From Macrolepiota albuminosa (Eukaryota > Basidiomycota > Agaricomycetes > Agaricales > Agaricaceae), in the NCBI GenBank assembly GCA_027475525.1, contig JAMWFC010000111.1, positions 434,001 to 498,000 on the forward strand: 64,000 nucleotides of DNA, read 5' to 3'. The translations under genes and the position numbers were made by a program. Under the pieces are notes generated by a model. The model did not search any database and was not told the DNA's origin. It saw only the letters and a list, made by a program, of their open reading frames with translations. Positions 1-8,489 of the stretch are shown piece by piece (position 1 is the first letter of the stretch; every line of letters starts with the position of its first letter).

Positions 1-243
1 TAGCAAGAGGAGTAGTAGATGAGGGACTTAGACAAATTTTGAGGAAAAAGGGAAACGCTCAGTAAATCATCATAGCGAAAAACCCTTGGCGAGAGTTGCG
101 CAGGGCGCTAAGCGTTGGCGACACGCTAGCGCTGCGACTTAACTACGTAAGGAATTGTCTGTTGGATATAGTATGGTAAGCAACGGCAAGAAAGATAAGT
201 AAAGTAAGTAATAGAAAATGAGAGCTTATCAATATATTCTTTT
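1..243. other. untranslated DNA downstream of Gypsy pol
   Basis: No gene is visible here. It lies 3' of the pol stop codon (minus strand) and carries the same CGCTAA, TTGGCG and CGGCAA words as the rest of the element, so it is most likely element 3' UTR. No LTR start and no clear polypurine tract could be placed. Confidence 0.5.
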
Positions 244-3200
244 CTAATCATTTTCTTGTTCTTCAACTAGAGTCGGCAAGTCATCATCGTCCAATAATTC
301 GGTTTCTTCAAGTTCTCTAAGCTTGGCGGTGTCGATATCTAGCGCTTCAAGCGGCAAGTCAATGTGTTCTCTGGCGAGATACGGTAATAGGCGAAAAGCG
401 GCAACAGGTCGATGCAGTACTGAACCATCTAATTCACAGAGCACGTAAGCGCCTCCACGGTTACGAGAGATAACTACCAAAGGTCCTAGATAGCGAGGGC
501 GCATTTTCTTGTTGTATGAGGTTTCAATTTTGGAGTTGCGCATGAGCACTAGCGCTCCTCTCGGGAAGTTGTAATCTTTGATGGTAGTGCTATGCTTGGT
601 TTCGAATCGTAATGCTGCTTGGCGACGTGCGCTAAAGACTACCTCGTGGAGTCGCTCTAAATCTTCTTTCCTTTGCTGGAGATCAATAGCTCGTCTGGCG
701 ATAAGATCGGTAGTTGCTAAGATGCTGTTGGGTGCTGGCTGAAGGTAGGTCGCTTCTATGATGTCGGCAGGGAGTAAAGGATGGGTGCCAGTAGCCACGT
801 AATAGGGAGAGCAACCCATGCGCTTACGAATGGTAACCCTCTCTGACCAGAACACTGAATATGTCGCTTCGCTCCAGCGATATTCATCGCCATCGACTGC
901 CTTGAAAAGCGCTTGCCGAATGTCAAAGTGTGGTCTCTCTACCAAGCCATTGGCGTGCTTGTTGTAGCCAGATACTCGAATATGGTGAATGTTGTATTTC
1001 TTGGCGAGATATGTTAGCGCTTTGATGATGGGCGCACCGTTATCCGTGATGATTTCTCTTAGCGCTCCCCAACGGCAGATGACGTCCTCAAATAGCCACT
1101 TGGCAACCGCCTCTGTATTTTCTCTTTGCAGCATTCGAAATTCAGGCCAGTGGATTAGCGAGCAACGACCTTGAATAATGTACTTGTAGCGACCAGATTT
1201 GGGCATGTGCATGGTGTCGACGTAGATTTTGCTGAAAAGGGGAGCTGGCGTTGCAACGGTTGGCGGGATGAGCACTTGGCGTGTCTGTTGAATTTGGCAG
1301 AGGTGGCAAGTCCTGATGTACCAGGCGATGTTGGCACTAGCGTGTGGCCACCAGAATCGTTCTAACAGAGAAGCTCGGGTAGCGTACAGACCTCTATGTC
1401 CTAGCTCGTCATGCATGGCGCGCAAGACTCGTAAGCGACTTTCTGGCTTGATGATCAGCTTGTGAGCGCCATCTCGATGTCGTCGCCAAAGTCGGTTGTC
1501 GGTAAAGAAGAAACGGGTAGCATAGCGGATAAATTTCACGTATTGTTCGTCGGTAAGGTCTGGGGGTCGCTTAAGGTCTCGTATCCATTGTTCAACTACT
1601 AGCAAGCGACTGTCTTCCGCCATTGCCTTGGCGGATCGGGGAACGGCATCGTAGGTCAGGTTTTTGCTGTCTTCTCTTAGCGGATGGGGTTCCTGTACGA
1701 CTTTTACTGGTGGCAAGTTTTGACCGAAAATGCTTGCCGTGTAGAATGTGTGGGGTGCGCTAAAGATCTCGGGGCGGTAAAGGATAATGGGATGTAAAAA
1801 TATGCTGGTAGGCTGTTGCCGTCGTAGTAGGGGAATTGGCTGTTGTATGAGGTGCACAAAACCATGCAATCGGTCGATCCAGTCCTCAAAATCGCTATCA
1901 GCCTGTGGATCCACTGCCGGGTCGCCAGGTTGCCGTGGTCGCCTAGAGAGTCCATCTGGGCCGTGGAAAGAGCTCTTGACATGTACCAACTCAAAGTGAA
2001 ACATGAGGATGGCGACTACCCACCGGTTCATGCTAGCGGATGGCTGGATATCGGGATTCTGCAGCATGCCTTTGATGTACCTAGCGTCGACTTCAACAAT
2101 CAGGTTCCGTACGCCAATCAAATACATCTTTAGCGACCGGAAGGCTTTGAAGAGTCCATAGAGTTCTAGCTTAGGCTGACTGTAGCGAGACTCTCGATCG
2201 TTTAGCGTGATGGATCCAAAGCGATTGTAGCGTCGCTGTTTCCGATTGTCGCTAAGGCACTGACACAAGAAGTAACCAACGGTAATGTACGAGGTATCCA
2301 CCGCCAAGATAACAGGGTCAACAGAAGTATAATCGATGGGGACTAGGGGCTTGGCGTCTTGTAGGGCTTTTACCAAGTCGCGTTGGGCAGTGACCTGGTC
2401 TGGCCCAAATTCAAATGGTTTGTTGGCGCGGGTGAGTCGGTTAAGGGCGTGTGCGCGATGGGCAAAGTTTTTGATGAATATCCTAAGAACGCCAACGGTA
2501 CCAAGAAAAGCGCGAACTTCAGATAAATCACGGCAAGGACCCCATCGCTCCAAGAGTGCTAAGCGAGACTCGTCGGGAACGTGACTGTCAGGAGTACAGA
2601 TGTGACCCAGTATCTTGAACCTTGGTGCGCAAAGAAGGAGTTTGTGACCGCTAAACGTACCACCGCTATACTTCATATGTTGGAGAACTCGATTGAGCAG
2701 CTGGAAAAACTCCCATAGCGCTAAGCAAATGTTGGAGTTCTCTGGATGGGTTGCCGGTAAGCCGTTTACGAGTTGCCAGTCTTTGGGACCTTTGATGCCA
2801 ACGTCATCAATGAAGCTTAGGACATTATGCGGTATCTCGGGTTGGAGGATGAAAGTGATGTCGTCATGAAATATAGGGACTGAGTTTGTCCAGCCCATCG
2901 GCAAGGTAACTAAGTGCAAGGCGCCAAATGGAGTTTGAAAAGTGGTGAGGTCACGGGAAGAAGGGTGTATGAGACGCTCATTGTAGCCAACGTAAAGGTC
3001 AAGGGTGGCGCCACAAATGCGCCCGGCAAAGGACTCGGCAACGTGGTCAGGGAAAGGTGGTACGCCAGAGTGTCGTATAGTAACTCTATTCAGCGGCTCG
3101 AGACTGTGAACTATGTGTAGATTGCCGTTCTTTTTGAGGACGCAGAACCAACGGGAGCGGTAAGAACTATTGGAGGACTTGTAGACGCCAGCCTTGATCT

Positions 3201-3273
3201 TGGTCCTAATAATCTGGCAGACCTCGGCTTCGATCCCAGGCGGTAACGGTCGGTTGTGCTCAGTCCACGGCAT
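244..3273 (-). CDS. Gypsy pol: reverse transcriptase, RNase H and integrase
   Basis: This 1009-residue frame makes the enzymes that copy the element RNA into DNA and insert it. The RT domain is at about residues 15-260, with a LDLY first catalytic aspartate and an FIDD box (154-157) instead of the usual YxDD. RNase H follows at about 310-450. The integrase has an HHCC zinc finger (HDELGH...CHLC) and a DDE core with D in YVDTM, D in TDNG and E in GLVER, the last two about 34 residues apart. A GPL..G.YVL GPY/F-like module follows; there is no chromodomain. The first ATG is probably not the true start: the same frame continues upstream past one TAG (3343-3345) into 3343-3993. Confidence 0.88.
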   Translation of the reverse strand: MPWTEHNRPLPPGIEAEVCQIIRTKIKAGVYKSSNSSYRSRWFCVLKKNGNLHIVHSLEPLNRVTIRHSGVPPFPDHVAESFAGRICGATLDLYVGYNERLIHPSSRDLTTFQTPFGALHLVTLPMGWTNSVPIFHDDITFILQPEIPHNVLSFIDDVGIKGPKDWQLVNGLPATHPENSNICLALWEFFQLLNRVLQHMKYSGGTFSGHKLLLCAPRFKILGHICTPDSHVPDESRLALLERWGPCRDLSEVRAFLGTVGVLRIFIKNFAHRAHALNRLTRANKPFEFGPDQVTAQRDLVKALQDAKPLVPIDYTSVDPVILAVDTSYITVGYFLCQCLSDNRKQRRYNRFGSITLNDRESRYSQPKLELYGLFKAFRSLKMYLIGVRNLIVEVDARYIKGMLQNPDIQPSASMNRWVVAILMFHFELVHVKSSFHGPDGLSRRPRQPGDPAVDPQADSDFEDWIDRLHGFVHLIQQPIPLLRRQQPTSIFLHPIILYRPEIFSAPHTFYTASIFGQNLPPVKVVQEPHPLREDSKNLTYDAVPRSAKAMAEDSRLLVVEQWIRDLKRPPDLTDEQYVKFIRYATRFFFTDNRLWRRHRDGAHKLIIKPESRLRVLRAMHDELGHRGLYATRASLLERFWWPHASANIAWYIRTCHLCQIQQTRQVLIPPTVATPAPLFSKIYVDTMHMPKSGRYKYIIQGRCSLIHWPEFRMLQRENTEAVAKWLFEDVICRWGALREIITDNGAPIIKALTYLAKKYNIHHIRVSGYNKHANGLVERPHFDIRQALFKAVDGDEYRWSEATYSVFWSERVTIRKRMGCSPYYVATGTHPLLPADIIEATYLQPAPNSILATTDLIARRAIDLQQRKEDLERLHEVVFSARRQAALRFETKHSTTIKDYNFPRGALVLMRNSKIETSYNKKMRPRYLGPLVVISRNRGGAYVLCELDGSVLHRPVAAFRLLPYLAREHIDLPLEALDIDTAKLRELEETELLDDDDLPTLVEEQEND

Positions 3274-3342
3274 GTGCGGAATGGTCGGGATGATGACAGG
3301 TGGGAAGAAATCTGTACGTAGACTGCCGCGTTCTGAGTCTTC

Positions 3343-3993
3343 CTAGGCGAAGGCTTTATCCTGCTTAGCGACGAGATCGGTAAGGACGTTTAACTCATCT
3401 TTAGTCAAAAATCCTGTGTCGTGGTCCTTGGCGAACTGCTGTTGGCGTTCTGCGGTAAAACGTCCTGTGGGCTGAAAGGGTGGCGGATTCGGTGATAAGG
3501 TCGGCATGTCAGCAAGAGGGTCGCCAATGATCTGGCGCTTGATTCTAAAAGTCTTGGGAGAGTGCGTAGCGACGGGTTTTGTTTTAAGCGCAACTGGCTT
3601 ATATTTCTTTTTGACTTGAACCCCTTTCCTTTTGGGAGCGTTAGCTTGGTTATATACAGAGGTGGAAAGGGGAATCGTAGCCTGAGGAGCGGCAAGTCCA
3701 AGGACGGCAGGAGACGATGCTCCGGGAAGGGTAGTGAGATACGTATCGGTAGACGCAATATTTTGAAATGATTCAGAAGCGGTAAGGTACAAGTAGGCAA
3801 GAGAGGAGTCGGTAATGTTTTGATTTTTCTGGAAAGGCTCTGCGTTGGTAGTGGGTAAAGTAGTTAAAACATCTTGGTCAAGAAAAGCAGTAGACATAAC
3901 AGTTACAAGACCAGTTGAATGGTCATATTCCAGCGTTAGCGCTACATCTCCGTGATCGTCGCCAATCACCTCCTCGATGGTCTGTGAAAACAC
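3343..3993 (-). CDS. Gypsy pol N-terminal region, between protease and reverse transcriptase
   Basis: This 216-residue frame overlaps the protease frame by 28 nt in another phase and is in the same phase as the RT frame downstream, separated only by a TAG at 3343-3345. Its last residues (DKAFA) and the codons after the stop (EDSERG...) match the acidic linker that commonly precedes RT in fungal Gypsy polyproteins. I infer one pol reading frame broken by a single nonsense codon. The middle is low-complexity and proline-rich, with no catalytic motif. Confidence 0.7.
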   Translation of the reverse strand: MFSQTIEEVIGDDHGDVALTLEYDHSTGLVTVMSTAFLDQDVLTTLPTTNAEPFQKNQNITDSSLAYLYLTASESFQNIASTDTYLTTLPGASSPAVLGLAAPQATIPLSTSVYNQANAPKRKGVQVKKKYKPVALKTKPVATHSPKTFRIKRQIIGDPLADMPTLSPNPPPFQPTGRFTAERQQQFAKDHDTGFLTKDELNVLTDLVAKQDKAFA

Positions 3994-4655
3994 CGGTGGG
4001 GAGGCTCGTTGGCGTGCTGGTCGGTAAACTCCAGGGGCTTAGCGCGGGCGCCTTTTCGTTGTCCCCTAGGGAACGTTGGCACCGTTCGTCGGATTCCGGA
4101 ATTTGGGTCGCTAATGGTTAGAGTTGTTTCGTCGTCGGTAACTGTCTTGACGACTGATCGCGCCAAGACGTCGAAGGGTCTGCCAAGTAGCAGGTCGTAT
4201 GCTGGGGAATGTAAGATGTGTATTTGGAGGTAAAACGTAATGTCGCCAAGGGTGCACGGCACATTCTTGGCGAGGCCTAGGGATCGGTCTACTGTGCCGT
4301 TAGCACTCTGCATGTTTAGTATAACGGTAGGGTCGTAAATAAGGCCCAGATCGTTAGCGACTTCAGCTGCCATAGAAATAATTTGAGAACCGCTATCCAC
4401 GATTGCCTCTACCTCGTGCTTATTGTCTACGGTTAGCGCGACTGAGCGAATAGCGTGTGATTCTTGAGCGACGGTAAGGATTGCCGGGTCTTCTCCATGG
4501 TCTACTGACCTAAGATAGGTCTCCACTGGATCCACAGAGGTGGCGTTAGCGATGGTGTCGGCAGGAGAATCTTCAGCGTCCAGCGAATCGACGGTAATAG
4601 AAAAACCAGGGAGCGCGTCGTTGAGATCCTCGACCTCGGCAACGGTCGTTGCCAA
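3966..4655 (-). CDS. Gypsy retropepsin-like aspartic protease
   Basis: This frame holds the protease that matures the Gag-Pol polyprotein. The active-site motif VDSGS lies at residues 86-90, followed by a hydrophobic stretch and a glycine-rich flap-like region as in retropepsins. It is in the same phase as gag and is separated from it only by two consecutive TGA codons, so translation would need stop readthrough or the copy is defective. There is no ATG near its 5' end; the nearest usable start is a TTG. Its 3' end overlaps the pol N-terminal frame by 28 nt in a different phase, the place where a ribosomal frameshift would be expected. Confidence 0.8.
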   Translation of the reverse strand: MATTVAEVEDLNDALPGFSITVDSLDAEDSPADTIANATSVDPVETYLRSVDHGEDPAILTVAQESHAIRSVALTVDNKHEVEAIVDSGSQIISMAAEVANDLGLIYDPTVILNMQSANGTVDRSLGLAKNVPCTLGDITFYLQIHILHSPAYDLLLGRPFDVLARSVVKTVTDDETTLTISDPNSGIRRTVPTFPRGQRKGARAKPLEFTDQHANEPPHRCFHRPSRR

Positions 4656-4661
4656 GGGTCA

Positions 4662-6278
4662 TCAAGGAGTGACTGCCGTCTTGACTTGGTTGCGAACATC
4701 TGGGGCAATACTGCAAAGTTCTTCTACGGATAAGGTGACAGCGGTTTTCATAATGCGGTTGAAGACGTGGTTGGATTTTTTGATGTCGAAAATTGGCGCA
4801 GTGGGTCGGTAGCCACCCTCAGGACGTTTCTCGGGAGCGGCAAAATTTCGTTGTGCGGGAGCATGATAACGGTCGGGAATCCCTGAGTAGGGGTGGAGAG
4901 GCGGTAAAGGCGGTTCGGGAGCGGTAGCGGACGACGGTGGTTCTGGAGTAGTAGCAGGGGCAGTAGCAGGCGGTGCGGCAGGAGTAGGTGTCGGTAACTT
5001 GCTAGCAGGAGGCATTGGCTTGTATCCTTTAAGAGGTTGTTTAGGCTGCTTAACTTCAACCCCATCAAAGACCTGATTCTTAAGTGAATCTAATTCCTGC
5101 TGCAGCTTGGTGATACGTTCTTCCCGCGAGAAAGTAGGATGGTCGCCAATGCTGTCGAAGTGTAAGACCTCGTGAACCATTTGCTGTTGGGTCGCCTGTT
5201 CAGGGTCGGGGTTGGCATTGCCAGAAAGCGTGCCGGTAATGATCTGTCCTGGGTTGCGCCTATGCCACTCATCAACTCGTTCCTGGAAAGACTTCTTGTC
5301 TGGGTAGTTGGGAATGATGGCGCCAGTGGTGAGGACTATCTTGCCGTCGATAGCCCGTCGAATTCTCCCTTGCCGAATATAATTCTCTAAAGTCGCGCAG
5401 CGTCCTCTAGTCATGGTATGGCCAATTTCCCCACAGAAGTGGCAAGGGCCAGGTGCGGGTACGTTAGTGGGTCGGTTAGCAGTGAGGTTGGTGGTAATCA
5501 TGGTTTCAATACGAGTCATAGCGGAAGCGACAGCGGCGGTAATTGCAGCATTGAGCTCCTCTTTCTTAACGAAGTCGGCAGCAGGAGGCGGGATGGGAAT
5601 GATACCGTTAGTTCGCTCAGGTGGTGGGCTCGTCCTAGCGCGCTGCAGTCCAACGCCAGTGTCCGTTCCCTTGAGAACCCATTTACTGGCTTCAAAGACG
5701 TCGGCAACGTTATAGGGCTCGTCTGGGTGATGAGCCTGGTGAACTATTTCTAGGCGACGAGCAATGCGAGTCCAAAGCGAAGTCGGGATGCCTTGTTGGA
5801 ATAGGCGACGTTCCTCGTTAATGTATAGCTTGCCGTTCTGTACTAACCACCTAGCGATCTTTTGGAATTTGCGGTAATACGTGGAGAATGCGCCAAGGAA
5901 CGATGTGCCACTGTTGAATGATTTCTGTACTAGTTTCTGCAGCTCGTTTACCGAGTATCGGATAGCCTCTTCTGCGCCAGGGTACAACTGGATCACTGCC
6001 GTCTTCCAGTCCTCATACGAAGCGCCTTGGGCCGGAACGGGTGGGGCGGCAGGGACAAAGGCGGCAAACTCGGTCAAACCTGTCCACGTCTCTGCCGTGT
6101 CATATGATACGTATCTTGCCGCGTACTCCTTCATCTGCGTATGGTCGGTAATGTTACAATCTCTGAATAAATACTCCAACTCCTTGAAATACTGGGAGAG
6201 CTCCCGTGGCTTGGACTCGTCCCATTTCGGTGCCGAGAAGTGGTTGCGTGGCGGCATGCGCTGGACTTGTTGTTCCAT
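4662..6278 (-). CDS. Gypsy Gag capsid/nucleocapsid protein
   Basis: This 538-residue protein would form the virus-like particle. Residues about 10-200 are a helical, capsid-like region. A zinc knuckle with pattern C-x2-C-x4-H-x6-C lies at residues 279-294, as expected for nucleocapsid RNA binding; its last spacing (6) is longer than the canonical 4. The C-terminal third is Pro/Ala-rich. The first ATG gives a sensible N-terminus and lies about 380 nt downstream of the LTR. It ends in a double TGA followed in frame by the protease region. Confidence 0.85.
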   Translation of the reverse strand: MEQQVQRMPPRNHFSAPKWDESKPRELSQYFKELEYLFRDCNITDHTQMKEYAARYVSYDTAETWTGLTEFAAFVPAAPPVPAQGASYEDWKTAVIQLYPGAEEAIRYSVNELQKLVQKSFNSGTSFLGAFSTYYRKFQKIARWLVQNGKLYINEERRLFQQGIPTSLWTRIARRLEIVHQAHHPDEPYNVADVFEASKWVLKGTDTGVGLQRARTSPPPERTNGIIPIPPPAADFVKKEELNAAITAAVASAMTRIETMITTNLTANRPTNVPAPGPCHFCGEIGHTMTRGRCATLENYIRQGRIRRAIDGKIVLTTGAIIPNYPDKKSFQERVDEWHRRNPGQIITGTLSGNANPDPEQATQQQMVHEVLHFDSIGDHPTFSREERITKLQQELDSLKNQVFDGVEVKQPKQPLKGYKPMPPASKLPTPTPAAPPATAPATTPEPPSSATAPEPPLPPLHPYSGIPDRYHAPAQRNFAAPEKRPEGGYRPTAPIFDIKKSNHVFNRIMKTAVTLSVEELCSIAPDVRNQVKTAVTP

Positions 6279-6658
6279 AGCGACTGTGTTGGCGAGTTTG
6301 GTTAGCGGTAGTGGGGAAGGAGTTCTAGAGATTGGCGACGGGGTAAGAGAAATGAGTTGTGAAAGAGGCGTTAGCGGAGTAATTGGGGTGATTGGTTGCG
6401 GTACGGTAAAGGGCGACGCTAAGGGGTCATCGGCGCTATAATCGAGGGAATGCGGGAAGAGATCAGGAAATGCGTCTACAGTGGCGTTCTGTAGTTCCTG
6501 TGCAAGAGAGAGACCCGGTAAGGCACCAGGTGGTTGTGGAGTTGATGGGTGGGAAGGAGCTATGCCTTCTGCTGACTGGTCTAGCAGGCGGCGCCTACGC
6601 TGGAGACGGGTTTCTGGCGGAATTCTGCCCTAGAGATCCCTCGTGGTGGGCTCCAATT
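6279..6658 (-). other. retrotransposon 5' leader with putative primer-binding site
   Basis: The stretch between the 5' LTR and gag has no supported gene. Three bases after the LTR end (minus strand, near 6655) is TGGAGCCC, a TGG-starting sequence in the position of a tRNA primer-binding site. I could not assign a tRNA: the tRNA-Met in this window does not match. The leader is rich in the TTRSCG/CGSYAA hexamers. Confidence 0.4.
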
Positions 6659-7702
6659 TGATGACGCCCAAAGTTTGGTCAGTAACAAATGTAACAATAG
6701 TGTTACCGTACCAAGAGTTTGCGTTGGGCGCGCTATAAGTGATGAGAGGAGTCCCGGGCAGGTCCCAGAGAATGCGTCTGTAAAAATAGGGTATAGTCGG
6801 TAACGAGGTCGGCAAGTGTAAAGCGCTAAGGTAAAGCGCCTATGGAAAAAGCGGTAAGTGAACATGGCAAAGGTAAGCAGCAAGAGCACAATAAGCTTAG
6901 CGAAGTCTAAGCGTCAAAAATGCCTGCCGTAGTTGCAAGGCGCGTATGTCGAGTATTGGCAAACGTCTGCAACTGCCAATGAGTTTGACGTTGCCGACCG
7001 TAGCGTAAATGAGCTCTTGAGCGTAAGGGAGACTGAGGAACGTCTGCAACTGCCAATGAGTTTGACGTTGCCGACCGTAGCGTAAATGAGCTCTTGAGCG
7101 TAAGGGAGACTGAGGAAAGGGGAGTGGTGAACTCTGGTCTATTGTTCTGTTGATTGTCCTCTATGTACAAGTCGGTAAGTACTTTTATACTACAATGAGT
7201 TCGCCGTCGCCAGTGGCTAATGACGCCAGAGTGCGGTAAACTAGAAAATTTCAAAGGGGTAGCTCCAACGGTTTCAGATCCCTACCGTCCATTCAAGAGC
7301 CTTAGCGACGCCAGGCGACAGATCGCGAAGCTAAACCATCACTCCATCACCCTTCTGTCTGTCAGAGTACCTAAGCGATGTCAGGCGCCAAATCAAGACG
7401 CTAAGCGGTGTCAGACGTCAAGGTCAAACGCCAAGCTGTCCGTCAGTTCTTGATAGATCATCAGGCTTCTCGCTAAGCACTGTCGTTAGTGACTGATGCC
7501 ATCTGTCAGTTGTCATTCTGTCTGCCGATTGGCGCTATCACTGATTGGATCTGCTTCTTGCCGTGTCCGGCCATCGGGAATGGCTTAAAATAAGTAGAAC
7601 ACGTGCGCTAAGTTCGGAATGAGTGCAGCAAGATTTCCGGAGCCGGTGCCGAGCCTGCCGTCGCCTGCCGTTGATGCGCTGATCCTGTATGGGGTCCTAT
7701 CA
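6659..7702 (-). repeat. 5' LTR of the Gypsy element
   Basis: The boundaries come from comparison with the related solo LTR at 49683-50653. Both begin TGATAGGAC and end GGGCRTCATCA on their own strand, and they match along most of their length. The copy is 1044 bp; without the 77-bp duplication at 6962-7117 it would be 967 bp, close to the 971 bp of the solo LTR. A TATAAAA box lies near 7181-7187 (minus strand) and aligns with TATAAAT in the other LTR. The outer flank is CTGGC; the matching target duplication lies outside the window. Confidence 0.8.
6962..7117. repeat. 77-bp perfect tandem duplication A
   Basis: Copies at 6962-7038 and 7039-7115 are identical, with 2 extra matching bases. This is one of ten duplications in the window with a period of exactly 77. 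It lies inside the 5' LTR and is absent from the related LTR at 49.7 kb. It is probably an uncollapsed assembly overlap. Confidence 0.9.
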
Positions 7703-8041
7703 CTGGCTTCTGACAATCATGATACAGTCTATCATGTTGTTGTCAGAGGACCAGTTTCTGGACTGTGTTCAACTTTGTTCTGAGCTTAGTCCAACAATGT
7801 GTCCACTCTTAGCACATCTGTAAGGAGATGCTTAATGTTTGCAGAACTCCTTCTACAGAGCCAGCAAGCACCAGTGACAAGCAAGAGTCAAGCATGTGTA
7901 GAGGCAAGCAAGAGTCAGGCAAGAGACTAGCAAGACTAACTGAGTAGTCAGATGTCACTAGAGAGCTTACAGTTGGTTTGGTGTGTAGGCCAAAAGAACA
8001 CTGCTATTGTTTAGCCTAGAGATATTCTATCCACAGGCTGT
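7703..8041 (-). repeat. fragment of an LTR-like repeat family (family C)
   Basis: Positions 7725-7833 match the reverse complement of about 12514-12604, and 7834-8041 match the reverse complement of about 12783-13010. The two blocks are adjacent here and in opposite order relative to the copy at 12.5-13.0 kb. The related copy has TATATAAAG before the second block, suggesting an LTR promoter. There is no coding content. The Gypsy element inserted beside it. Confidence 0.65.
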
Positions 8042-8489
8042 GTTTTGTACTTCCAAACGTACATGCCAATGCCATCTTTCAAAAACTATGAAATATTTAA
8101 ATACATTTTTGAGCCACTGTACTATACTATGTTTGACCACACATTCAGCAGGTACCCCCAAGTTGGCAGCTTGTGATGTGGGGCCAATTCTTGACGTTCT
8201 TCTTGAATTTTCTTACCAGTGGTGTCTAGTATATGTAATTAGAGATAATCCAAGTTGAATGAAGGGAAAAGACCTTGAAGTTGTTGAGTCCCTTCTTGAT
8301 GACAATCTGAAAGATTGCTTGAGGTTGTCATTTTTTTGTCACATCTGCCATGCAATTCTATGGTGGACTATCATTTCTTGTTGATCTGTAAATGCAATAA
8401 TACACTTTTGTAATTGCTTATAGATAAGACTTTTGTTTTCTATCATGCTATGGCACCTAAAAAATAGCATGTTCTGTGCATGTGTCCTG

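Larger units (their letters stand above)
1..7702 (-). mobile_element. Ty3/Gypsy LTR retrotransposon, left end cut by the window
   Basis: Reading leftwards, the element has a 5' LTR (6659-7702), a leader, gag, a retropepsin ORF, the N-terminal part of pol, then RT-RNase H-integrase ending at 244. The order PR-RT-RH-IN places it in Ty3/Gypsy. The integrase tail has a GPY/F-like stretch but no chromodomain. The 3' LTR is not inside the window: positions 1-243 do not resemble the start of the 5' LTR. The internal reading frame is broken by two adjacent TGA codons after gag, a frame change near 3980 and one TAG at 3343, so it may not be autonomous unless recoding is used. The whole element is unusually rich in CGSYAA/TTRSCG hexamers. 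Confidence 0.9.

Noticed and set aside
1155..2584. Several open frames of 60-100 codons on the plus strand inside Gypsy pol
   Set aside because: They are antisense or other-phase shadows of the long RT-integrase frame and have no domain.
6581..6889. Open frame of 102 codons on the minus strand at the 3' end of the 5' LTR
   Set aside because: It crosses the LTR-leader boundary and has no recognisable content; the LTR explains the sequence.
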